Part shown: positions 1-6,900 of the stretch, piece after piece
Numbering within the stretch: the first letter of the stretch is position 1
Layout of the letters: the number at the start of each line of letters is the position of its first letter
Origin: DASQDT01 sp036380435
GTDB taxonomy: Bacteria > Acidobacteriota > Blastocatellia > Pyrinomonadales > Pyrinomonadaceae
DNA: 15,473 nucleotides
Assembly: GCA_036380435.1 (NCBI GenBank)
Contig: DASVES010000141.1
Coordinates: forward strand, 1 to 15,473
Reading direction: 5' to 3'
Translations under genes and position numbers: made by a program
The notes under the pieces: model-generated
Databases searched by the model: none
What the model was told of the DNA's origin: nothing
What the model saw: the letters and a program-made list of their open reading frames with translations, nothing else

Positions 1-814
1 ACTGATCGTTGGGGAACAGCATGTCTACGTAATTAGTCGCGGGCGCGCCGAGCTGCTCGTTGACGTACTGCCGGAAGCCGATTGATTTGACGCGCGCCAC
101 CTCCGCCTCGGTCGGCCCCCACGACGCCTGTTCAAGTAGACGAACGGCGTCAGCGTCGGCCGTCTCATTCGGCCCGTAAGTCTTCGGCTGGAGCGCGGGC
201 ATCGGCGTCGGCGTCGCCGCCGGGGCGGGCGAAATCACTTCGGCCACTGCGTCAGTCGGCGGCCCGCCGCCTGTCTGACCGATCCGGATGCGGACGCGGT
301 TCGACGAGACGCCGTGAAGGTTGATGCGGACGAGCACGTCGCCGAGGTCGTCGGCCATCTCGTCGTTGAGGCGCAGGACGATGGCGAAGAGCCATCCCTG
401 CCCCACGTCGCGATACGCCTTGTTCGGCACGTCGAACTCGGTGTAAGGCGGCTTGCCGACGTACTCGACCTTGAGCGGGTAGCGACGACCGGCCGCGTCC
501 TCCGCGTCAGCCGTCAGCGCGCTCGCGCCCTCGCCCGGCAGCAGGCTGAGGTTCATGGCGAAGAGCATCACGCGTGTTCGAGAATCCGGCTCCCAGGCGA
601 CGGGCGCGGTCACACGAAATGGCTCGCCGCTGCGCGAGACGGACTCGTAGGCCACGGCGCGCGTCGTTGCGCCCGTCCCCTCGGTGAGCAGCACGGGAGC
701 GGCCGTCGAGGCTGATTGGGCGAAGGCTCCGGCGCAAGCCCAGAGTGCGGCGACGCACACGTAGAGTGAGCGTGCGAGCCGCGCGCGGAGATGGGAGAGC
801 AGATAATCAGACAT
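1..814 (-). CDS. DUF1800 family secreted protein, N-terminal part (cut by window edge)
   Basis: The frame is open from the ATG at 812-814 to the window edge (271 codons), so the C-terminus is missing. Residues 1-32 form a signal peptide: arginines, then a hydrophobic stretch ending AFA before Q33. Residues about 40-180 look like a beta-rich Ig/IPT-type domain (for example MLFAMNLSLLPGEGAS and GDVLVRINLHGVSSNRVRI). I recall this domain from acidobacterial secreted proteins, but the name is an inference. A Pro/Thr/Ala linker follows (about 185-213). From residue 220, DADAVRLLEQASWGPTEAEV and then GFRQYVNEQL match the opening of DUF1800, a large family of unknown biochemical role often encoded beside DUF1501 genes. 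Most of the DUF1800 domain, and any DUF1501 partner, would lie left of the window. The ribosome-binding site is weak. The start was chosen because it directly precedes the signal peptide. Confidence 0.8.
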   Translation of the reverse strand, partial: MSDYLLSHLRARLARSLYVCVAALWACAGAFAQSASTAAPVLLTEGTGATTRAVAYESVSRSGEPFRVTAPVAWEPDSRTRVMLFAMNLSLLPGEGASALTADAEDAAGRRYPLKVEYVGKPPYTEFDVPNKAYRDVGQGWLFAIVLRLNDEMADDLGDVLVRINLHGVSSNRVRIRIGQTGGGPPTDAVAEVISPAPAATPTPMPALQPKTYGPNETADADAVRLLEQASWGPTEAEVARVKSIGFRQYVNEQLGAPATNYVDMLFPNDQ

Positions 815-822
815 ATGACACC

Positions 823-836
823 AGACTCAGGAGTCT
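823..836. repeat. Short perfect inverted repeat just upstream of the DUF1800 start
   Basis: AGACTC (823-828) and GAGTCT (831-836) are perfect 6-bp arms with a 2-base centre, 9 bp upstream of the start codon. The centre is too short for an RNA hairpin loop, so if it matters it is more likely a dimeric protein site. It occupies the place where a ribosome-binding site would be, and no good Shine-Dalgarno is visible there. It could be chance. Confidence 0.25.
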
Positions 837-884
837 TCCATCAAATGAGGCGGGGGGCGAAACTGTTCGGGTGAAAACTGAGGT

Positions 885-980
885 CGAAAGGACTTCCCTT
901 TCGCGGTCCATGCACACAAAATATACCACATCCGCAGACCGTGGAAAACGACTTCCTTTTCGCCGCCGCGCGGCCATGCA
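885..980. repeat. Duplicated 14-bp motif flanking the putative promoter
   Basis: GACTTCCCTTTCGC at 891-904 recurs as GACTTCCTTTTCGC at 950-963 (13 of 14 identical, 59 bp apart). Each copy is followed a few bases later by CCATGCA (908-914 and 974-980). The first copy also sits in a perfect 7-bp inverted repeat with a 5-base loop (885-891 and 897-903). The two copies bracket the putative -10 element, which suggests regulator binding sites or an old local duplication. The rest of the 815-1080 gap shows only a short inverted repeat (GGCTTC 983-988, GAAGCC 1001-1006). Confidence 0.4.
920..928 (-). promoter_or_regulatory. Candidate extended -10 promoter for the DUF1800 gene
   Basis: Read leftward, the sequence is TGGTATATT: a TG dinucleotide one base before the -10 hexamer TATATT (plus-strand 920-925). 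No good -35 lies 17 bases upstream (TTTTCC), as is usual for extended -10 promoters. Transcription would begin near 913, about 100 bases before the DUF1800 start codon. It is the most AT-rich spot in this GC-rich gap. Confidence 0.35.
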
Positions 981-1080
981 AGGGCTTCTCCTACAAACGG
1001 GAAGCCTTCCGGTGCTGCGCAGGTTTAGACGGGGCGGGGCGGCGAATTGTCGGAATTTTTTCTTGAGGCGGGTATGCGGA

Positions 1081-1112
1081 GACGGCCGGCATGTCTACAC
1101 ACGCCGGCCGTC
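1081..1112. terminator. Hairpin terminator downstream of the 58-aa gene
   Basis: GACGGCCGGC (1081-1090) and GCCGGCCGTC (1103-1112) are perfect 10-bp arms with a 12-base loop, 25 bp past the stop codon of the leftward 58-residue gene. Read leftward, no U-run follows; read rightward, only TTT follows. Position suggests it ends the transcript of the small gene, but without a U-tract its strength as an intrinsic terminator is uncertain. Confidence 0.6.
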
Positions 1113-1136
1113 TTTATGAAGCCTGAAGATTCGGCC

Positions 1137-1313
1137 TCAGCCGTTCTCTTTCCGGCGCAGTGCTTCGTCGATTGTCTCCTCGTCGCCCTCGGCCTTGCCC
1201 GGCGTGCGGCCGGGGTCGCCCGTCTGCGCTTTGGACTCGCTCTCGGAGCCGTCGCCGGCCGTGGCCGCCTTTTGCCGGTCTTGCTGTTGGTTCTCGTCTC
1301 GGTTGTCTGTCAT
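1137..1313 (-). CDS. Small acidic hydrophilic protein, 58 aa, unknown function
   Basis: An ATG at 1311-1313 opens a 58-codon frame ending in TGA at 1137-1139. An AGAGGAAAA ribosome-binding site lies just before it. The product begins MTDNRDENQQQDRQKA and ends TIDEALRRKENG. It is rich in Glu, Asp, Gln, Lys and Arg, with no cysteine, membrane segment or signal peptide, so it is probably cytosolic and largely disordered, with a short helical tail (EETIDEALRRKE). I recognise no domain. The strong ribosome-binding site, protein-like composition and downstream hairpin support a real gene. It lies between two leftward genes but is separated from the upstream SRPBCC gene by repeats and probably has its own promoter. 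Confidence 0.65.
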   Translation of the reverse strand: MTDNRDENQQQDRQKAATAGDGSESESKAQTGDPGRTPGKAEGDEETIDEALRRKENG

Positions 1314-1368
1314 GATTTTCCTCTCTTGAATTGCTTACGGCTTCATCACGACCTTGATGCAGTTTAGA

Positions 1369-1449
1369 CAGTGGCCAGTTGTTTGTGACGGTCTGCTCGC
1401 CGCTGACACTGAAAGGTTCAAGCCGTGAGACGAAAACAACTGGCCACTG
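1369..1449. repeat. 16-bp perfect inverted repeat with 49-base spacer
   Basis: CAGTGGCCAGTTGTTT (1369-1384) and its exact reverse complement (1434-1449) flank 49 bases. The right arm continues into GACCACGG and ACAAAGACAACT, degenerate echoes of the same words, as in intergenic repeat families built from permuted short words. No transposase or terminal direct repeat is present, so this is probably a small non-coding repeat (REP- or MITE-like) between genes, able to form a stem-loop in the transcript. Confidence 0.6.
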
Positions 1450-1472
1450 ACCACGGACAAAGACAACTCTTA

Positions 1473-1500
1473 GCTAATTGCTAACCGCTAATAGCTAACC
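1473..1500. repeat. Four tandem heptamers (GCTAAYN)
   Basis: Four head-to-tail 7-base units occur: GCTAATT, GCTAACC, GCTAATA and GCTAACC. They end 7 bp before the stop codon of the SRPBCC gene. The units share GCTAA and vary in the last two bases, alternating AT-type and CC-type. This resembles the short tandemly repeated heptamers known from cyanobacteria and some other intergenic regions. The AT-rich composition is unlike the flanking genes. Confidence 0.65.
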
Positions 1501-1507
1501 GCTTCCC

Positions 1508-2296
1508 TCACGCCTTCGCCGCGCGCCCCGAGGTCTGGCCTTCGGTGGTCGCTGTCTCGCCGGTCTCCATGAGCTGCTTGAAGCGGCGCAGGTCTTCGTC
1601 GATCTGCTGCGAGGGATTCTCGCCAAAGAGCCACGCGACGGCCGCGCCGAGCTTGCCGGCCGGCGGGTCGTACTTGAGCACGACGCGGACGACCGTCCCC
1701 CGCCCTCCGCCCGCCGCCTTCTCGAAGTGGACGGAGCCGGCGTTCGCGACCTCCGAGCCTTCGAGCGAGCGCCACGCGATCAGCTCGTTCTCCTTCTCGT
1801 TGTAGACTTCGGCGTCCCACTCGACGCTCGTCCCCGCCGGCCCCTTCGCCACCCAGTGTGAGCGATCATTACCCGACACCTTCACGGATTCGAGGTGGTT
1901 CATAAAGCGCGGCAGGTTCTCGAAGTTGCGCCAGAAGCTGTACAGCTCCGCGGGCGGACGGTTGATGGTTACGCTCTTCTCAACCTTAGTGCCGTGCCCG
2001 CCCCGCACGCTCACGTTCGGGTTGTCGCCCTCCGCCCCCGAAGTGTCGATGCCGGCCGCACTGTAGACGGTGCAGTGACCCGACGCGCCTCTATAGATCA
2101 GCGACCCGCCGATGAGCGCGAGCGCCACGCCGCCCATCGACCCACGCGTCAGCCCGTAGAGCGCGAGCGCGCCCCCGCCGATAGCCGACGCCCAGCGCTC
2201 CGCCTGACCGACGTTCACGAAAGACCTCTGCCCCTCTGACCTCGCCGGCGTCCCCAACGCGCCCGCGCCTTCCAATGCTTCTTCCCTCGCTGCCAT
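1508..2296 (-). CDS. DUF2892 (YgaP-like) and SRPBCC domain membrane protein
   Basis: This 262-residue protein has a strong GGGAGGA ribosome-binding site about 8 bases before its ATG. Residues about 25-75 form a DUF2892/YgaP-type module with two short hydrophobic segments (about 36-50 and 53-69) separated by a glycine-rich turn, followed by GHCTVYSAAGID. Residues about 104-250 are an SRPBCC (START-like, polyketide cyclase/dehydrase) domain opening TKVEKSVTINRPPAELYSFW and closing with a helix before the Thr/Gly-rich tail. This pairing is common in bacterial proteins annotated as SRPBCC family or cyclase/dehydrase. The SRPBCC fold encloses a hydrophobic cavity, so a lipid or other hydrophobic ligand is plausible, but ligand and role are unknown. 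The protein is probably anchored in the inner membrane with the SRPBCC domain in the cytoplasm (orientation inferred). Confidence 0.85.
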   Translation of the reverse strand: MAAREEALEGAGALGTPARSEGQRSFVNVGQAERWASAIGGGALALYGLTRGSMGGVALALIGGSLIYRGASGHCTVYSAAGIDTSGAEGDNPNVSVRGGHGTKVEKSVTINRPPAELYSFWRNFENLPRFMNHLESVKVSGNDRSHWVAKGPAGTSVEWDAEVYNEKENELIAWRSLEGSEVANAGSVHFEKAAGGGRGTVVRVVLKYDPPAGKLGAAVAWLFGENPSQQIDEDLRRFKQLMETGETATTEGQTSGRAAKA

Positions 2297-2512
2297 CTTC
2301 GTATCCTCCCTTTAAAATGATGATTTCAGAACACGTCTCCGTGACAGACACACGTCCGCCTGTCCGAAAACGGCTCGCCATAAGTGTGTTGAGAACATGA
2401 GTAACAAAACTCGTGCCGTTTCGACCCCGTCGGGGAGCGGCGGGAATGTCCGCATACGCACACTGACATTAGACACACACGCCAATCCACATCGCGCCCG
2501 TACACCCGCGCG
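2297..2512. other. Intergenic stretch without a supported gene
   Basis: This is the upstream region of the SRPBCC gene. Apart from that gene's ribosome-binding site (about 2302-2312) and an 11-bp CCCCG-T-CGGGG palindrome at 2425-2435, I see nothing firm. A possible leftward -35-like TTGTTA has no convincing -10 partner. Short ORFs here are arginine-rich and not protein-like. Confidence 0.4.
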
Positions 2513-2552
2513 AAAAAAAAGAAGGCGGGCGACACTCTTCGGTGCGCCCGCC
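2513..2552 (-). terminator. Strong leftward intrinsic terminator with T8 tract
   Basis: Read leftward, GGCGGGCG (2552-2545) pairs with CGCCCGCC (2531-2524). There is a further CAC/GTG pairing inside beyond a one-base bulge, and a CGAAGA loop. Then come TTC and eight consecutive T (2520-2513). It is the clearest intrinsic terminator in the window, yet no supported leftward protein gene ends in front of it. Confidence 0.8.
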
Positions 2553-2640
2553 TCCCTCTCATCCCCTGGCTCGTTCCGTGAAGCGTCGGCCTGAGCTTTA
2601 ATGCTTCACTAATGATAGCCGGTGTACCGACTGCCAGAGA
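2513..2640 (-). ncRNA. Candidate structured small RNA ending at the T8 terminator
   Basis: About 85 bases before the terminator fold well when read leftward. CTCTGGC (2639-2633) pairs with GCCAGGG (2570-2564), with one G-U. Inside it are a 5-bp hairpin with a UACA loop (2631-2618, one G-U) and a perfect 7-bp stem GTGAAGC/GCTTCAC (2609-2603 with 2584-2578). This gives a three-way junction followed by the terminator, about 125 nt in all. The GUCGG of hairpin 1 could instead pair with a CCGAC in the loop of hairpin 2, an alternative fold. A -10-like TACAAT lies at 2645-2640, but it would start transcription inside the outer stem, and no -35 matches it. The true promoter may be farther right. I do not recognise 6S, SRP or tmRNA signatures. 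It could also be the tail of a longer transcript. Confidence 0.4.
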
Positions 2641-2762
2641 TTGTAACGAAGGCGGGCCGCGGCGTCTGTAGTTAAACCGACACGTAACCTTGATAAATGT
2701 TTGTCTCCCGCGACGGCCCTCTCCTCCGGCGTGCAACTCCGCGACCTGAACGTTATTCTAAC

Positions 2763-2800
2763 GATGCGCGCGTAATCGCGCGCGGCGTGACCGACGCATC
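2763..2800. repeat. Nested inverted repeats upstream of the PrcB-domain gene
   Basis: GATGCG (2763-2768) is complementary to CGCATC (2795-2800). GCGCGCG (2766-2772) is perfectly complementary to CGCGCGC (2777-2783) around a TAAT loop. The two pairings share bases, so the full forms are alternatives, although GATGCG/CGCATC can coexist with a shortened CGCG-TAAT-CGCG hairpin. It ends 29 bp before the start codon and may be a leader structure, a protein site or part of the leftward candidate transcript. Confidence 0.35.
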
Positions 2801-2829
2801 TTAGTCGTGATGTTGGAGAGTGGGCCGGA

Positions 2830-3807
2830 GTGTCAAACTTTAAACCTGACCTGTTGACGATTCTTATCTCCTGCGGCCTGAGCGTCGCGGGCGTGCCGAC
2901 CTGCGCGGAGGCGGCGAAGGCCGCGACGCAGAGCAACAACGCGGCGAACAATCAAGCGGCTCAGCAATCCGGCTCGGCGGAGATCGTTCGCGAGTCCCCG
3001 CGGGGGAGGCAGGGCGGAATGAAAGTTCTCGCCGAAGGCAGTTACGGTCAGGTCAGCGACCCTTTCATCGCGGTCACGCGCGACGCGCAGGTTTACGCGG
3101 CGTTGCGCCAGTGGGTCAAGGAGCTGCCCCCGTTAGCCGATAGCTTCTTCAAATCGCACGCGGTGGTCGCCGTCTTCACCGGATTACACAACACGGGCGG
3201 CTATGGCATCGAGATGACGCGCTCCGGCCGGGGGCAACTGCTCGTGTCCGAAAGCGTGCCGCCGCCCGACATGATGACGACGCAAGCCTTGACGAAACCT
3301 TTCAAGGTCGTGGCCGTGACAGCGAAAGAGGACGAGACTGTCTCCGTGGTGTTGCAGGGCGCTTTGGCGGCGGCCGTCCTGCGTCCATACCGCGTCGCCT
3401 CGGGCGAGTTCACACCGGACGCCGGCGGCGCCGCGCGCGCGAAAACGTCGGGACTCGAAGGCGAACTGAAGGTGGCGCGTTACGAGGGATTGGCGACAGT
3501 GTTTTTCGACCTCAGAGGTGTCGGCGCGAAGGGATCAAACTTTTTGCAGACCTCCGCGACGGCCGTCGTGGGATACGACGGCCTGTTCTCGCTGACGAGC
3601 CTTGAGGCCAACACGTTAGCCGGGCGGGCTTCGCGCCGCCTACGCGTCACGGGTCGGTTCACGGGCGTTGATGAAGACAAGCTCGATCTCGACTTCGCAT
3701 TGCCGTCGTCGAAGGTAGCTGAGGGGTTGAGCAGAGTGGGGAAACTCGCCGCGGTAGCTACGGCCCCCGCGCCCCCCAAAAGACAACCGGGCGCGAGCAT
3801 GTACTGA
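2830..3807 (+). CDS. Secreted PrcB C-terminal domain protein
   Basis: The frame begins at a GTG with a GGAGAG ribosome-binding site 9 bases upstream; no ATG fits the signal peptide. Of 325 residues, about 1-30 are a signal peptide (hydrophobic LLTILISCGLSVAGV ending near CAEA/AKA). A Gln/Asn/Ala-rich spacer follows to about 48. Residues about 65-180 match the PrcB C-terminal family, with the hallmark AVFTGLHNTGGYGIEMT (about 115-130) and ALTKPFKVVAVTAKED (about 153-168). PrcB of Treponema denticola associates with and supports the subtilisin-like protease PrtP (dentilisin). Residues about 205-310 form a second beta-rich region I cannot name (RYEGLATVFFDLRG and RRLRVTGRFTG). It converges on a giant subtilase gene 128 bp away, which makes a protease-partner role attractive but unproven. 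The protein is probably periplasmic or outer-surface. C15 and C25 do not sit in a clear lipobox. Confidence 0.8.
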   Translation: MSNFKPDLLTILISCGLSVAGVPTCAEAAKAATQSNNAANNQAAQQSGSAEIVRESPRGRQGGMKVLAEGSYGQVSDPFIAVTRDAQVYAALRQWVKELPPLADSFFKSHAVVAVFTGLHNTGGYGIEMTRSGRGQLLVSESVPPPDMMTTQALTKPFKVVAVTAKEDETVSVVLQGALAAAVLRPYRVASGEFTPDAGGAARAKTSGLEGELKVARYEGLATVFFDLRGVGAKGSNFLQTSATAVVGYDGLFSLTSLEANTLAGRASRRLRVTGRFTGVDEDKLDLDFALPSSKVAEGLSRVGKLAAVATAPAPPKRQPGASMY

Positions 3808-3828
3808 GCAGTAATTGAAATCTGTAAG

Positions 3829-3870
3829 GCGAAAGCCGCCAGGTGTCAGAGGACATCTGGCGGCTTTCGC
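3829..3870. terminator. Shared bidirectional terminator between convergent genes
   Basis: The arms 3829-3847 and 3852-3870 pair over 19 bp with a single G-U, around an AGAG tetraloop. It lies 21 bp after the PrcB-domain stop and 65 bp after the protease stop on the other strand. No long U-run follows on either side, but the stem itself carries the AAAGCC/GGCTTT blocks common in bidirectional terminators. Confidence 0.85.
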
Positions 3871-3935
3871 GTTGGGTAGCAGTCTGGTGGTCGTCGGCGC
3901 GTCGGCTGCTGTTCGACGCGCCCACATTTCGTTCT

Positions 3936-6900
3936 CTAGTTCGGGCCGAAGCGCTGGCGGTACTCGCCGGAGCTGATGAAGGCTTCGACCATTTCAGCTT
4001 GCCGGAAGTCCGTGAAGGAGTTGAGCTTGCTCAGCCAGAAGTCGTACCCGTTGAAGTTGTTGTCGGGAGCATCATCGGGGTTGCGACGCAAGTAGCCGAA
4101 GTACTCCATCAACACGAACGCGGGGTTGAACTCCCTCTGACTGAACTGCGAGTTGTCGGCCACGCGGCGCAGGACGCGCGCGCGGGCTGCCGCGTCGGCG
4201 CTGGTCGGCGCCGCGGCAAATTCGTCAATCGCCGCCTGACGTTCCGCCGCCGACGGAGTGACCCCGGCGGTGGCGTAGAGCGCATCGACGAACTCGGCAG
4301 GCGTCTGCGTCGTCGGGTAACGGGTGGTGAATTCCGCACGTTGGACGAACTCCAGTGCGAAAGCCTCCTGATTGGCCGCGAGCGCGGCCTCCCAACCCGG
4401 CGAGCCGACGACGACGCCCTCGCCTATCTCCTGCGTGTCGCGCATGAATTCCGTATAACGCGGCAACGCGCGCGGCCGCGACGCCGTTTCAGGGAACGAC
4501 GCCTTGTAGAACCGGTAGACGAGGAAGCCCGTCTGCTGGAACTCGACCGAGAGGAAGAAGGCTTCGGACACTCTGGCGTAGGCGCCGGTTCGGCACCTCG
4601 ACAACTGCACGCCGACCAGCCCGCCGCAGGCGGCGAGACGGCTGTTGAGGTTGTCCACCCAGAAGGCGAAGCCCGCCGCGTCAGGGTCACGATTGAGGAA
4701 GTCGCGATAGTGCTGACGGACGAAGAACTCGACGTTGTCAATCGGGTTCGTCGCCGCATTGGTATCGTTATCCGTGATCGTGATGACGGCCGAGCTGGGG
4801 CTGGTGGTCAGGCTTCCCGTTGACGGGTCGGTAAGCGTCAGGGTGAAATTCTCATCGCCTTCGACGTAAGTGTCGTCGGTGATGAAAATCCTGATGGTCT
4901 TGCTCTGCTCGCCGGCGGCGAATTCGAGCGTGCCGAGGGCGATGATGTAGTCGCCCTTTTGATTGGCCGAGCCGTCGGTGGTCGCGTAGTTGACGGTGGC
5001 CGGCCCCGTGGTGGCGCCGGTACGATTCACGGTGACGTCAACGAAGCCGGCGCCCTCGCTGACCGTGTAGGTGGCCGCGCTCAGTGCGACGCACGGCGTG
5101 TCGTTGATCCTCGTCGTCGCCGTCACCGAGTTGTTGCTCGGCACGGGATCGAAGGTCTCGGCCGTCACCGTCGCGCTGCTGCTGAACTGGTTGCAGACGT
5201 TGCTCGGCGTCGTCGCCGTGTAGGTGAGTCGCGCCGAGACGCCCTTGCCGAGGCTGGCAATCCTCCAGACGCCCGTGGCCGGGTAGAAGACGCCCTGCGT
5301 CACCGAGGCGTCACTGAAGGCTATCGACGAAGGCGTGAAGACTCCGGTGACCACGATTTCGAGGGCGGTGTCCTCACCGTTGTTGGTCAGGACGAGCGTG
5401 TAAGCAACTTCACCTCCGCTGACCGTGGCCAGCACGTCCGACTCCAGGGTGAGACGAAGGTCGGCCGCGTTCGCCGCGTTGAACACGACGGTCGCCTGGT
5501 CGTTCGCCGGGTTCACGTCAACCTGCTCGAACGACGCGATGCGCGCGGTGATCGCCCCCGGAGACTCGCCCGAACTGACGGCCGTGACGACATTCAAAGT
5601 GGCCGTCGCGCCGCTGGCGAGATTGCCCACCGTCCACGTTCTCGTGGACGGATCGAACGTCCCGCCCGAATTGTCCGAGAGGTACGTCAGCCCGATGGGC
5701 AATTCCGTGGAAGTGACCCTCACGTTGGTCGCGGCCGCCGGGCCGTTATTTGTCACGCTCAGCGTGAAGGTGATGGTCGAGCCCGCGTTCGGGGCGGCGT
5801 TGTTCACCGTCAGACTGAGGCCGAGGTCGGCCACCGCCGCCGTCGCTAGTCCATCGACCGCCACGACTTCGGCGCGGGTGCCGCGCGCGTTGTGGTGGTG
5901 AAGGAGCAGCGCGCCGAGCGAGCCGTTGTTGGTCAGGTTGGTCAGGTTGGCCGTGACCGGGATGGTCTTGCCGTTGAGGTCCTGAACGAGCACTTGATTG
6001 CCGAAGTCCAGACCGGGGTTGGCGTAGTCCCACGTGTAAGGCCCGGCCGCGCGGTCGCTCGGCGAGAAGCCTTCCAGAGAGCTACAGAGCGGGGCGAAGC
6101 CCGGACAGGTCTCCACCTTGTAACGGAAGTTCGTGTTGCCGGCCGACAGGCCGATGGCTGCCGGATCGACCGACAGGAACATGACGTTGTTGTTGAAGAC
6201 AACGGTGTCGAACTGCGCCGCGCTCGCGGCGTTCAGCAGCCAGCCCGAGTTAAAAGCCACGGAACCCGGCGGAGTGAAGACCAGGGTGATGAAGATGTCC
6301 TGGGCGCTGGCGTTGGCGTTGCCGAAGTTGCGCCGGGCGATGGCGCCGGGGCTGGTGTTGACGACGACGCGCTCGTAGGTTCCGTTCTCGTCAGCGTCGA
6401 TGAAGATGCTGTAGGCCACGTCGTTCGGCGTTGACCACTCTTCGTAGCTGGCGACGCCGAAGCGAATCCGGTTGGTCGTCGCGTCGTAGGCCACGCCGAC
6501 GTTGCGGATGTCTTGCTCACCCGAAATGTCGGTGTCCCTCGGGCTGACCACCTGAAGCTCGAACGGGCTGACCAGCGAGACGACATCCACGGGGAATGAA
6601 CCCGTGCACGTCGGCCCGGCGGCGCGTGTGCCGGTGCACACGTCCGTCCCGTTCAAAGCGATGGACGACGCGCCCGCCGGGATTGAGTCGGTGGCGGTCA
6701 TGGTCGAGGTCGGCCGGGCGGGCGAGTAGACGGGGAGTCGTATCCTCGTAGCGCCCGCGATCTTGAAGTTGATGTAGGCCCCTTCTTCCGTCAGGTAGTG
6801 ACGCGGGAAATTGGCGAACACGACGTTGAACGGGCTGGCTCCCGTCTGGGTCGCCGGGATGCTCGGGTCGCGCGTGTGATCCATCTGGTCTTCGACCGCG

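Noticed and set aside
1047..1367. Rightward 106-codon ORF across the small acidic-protein gene
   Set aside because: It crosses a perfect terminator-like hairpin and overlaps a better-supported opposite-strand gene with a good ribosome-binding site.
2598..2951. Leftward 117-codon ORF ending just before the strong terminator, with a signal-peptide-like start
   Set aside because: It starts at TTG with no ribosome-binding site, and its hydrophobic start is the antisense of the Ala/Gln/Asn-rich part of the PrcB-domain protein. The rest is arginine-rich and domain-free. Its stop near the terminator is noted, but a small RNA explains the terminator better.
3843..5849. Long rightward ORFs (326 and 296 codons) opposite the protease gene
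   Set aside because: They are arginine-rich antisense shadows of a high-GC gene with clear domains; no ribosome-binding site or recognisable fold.
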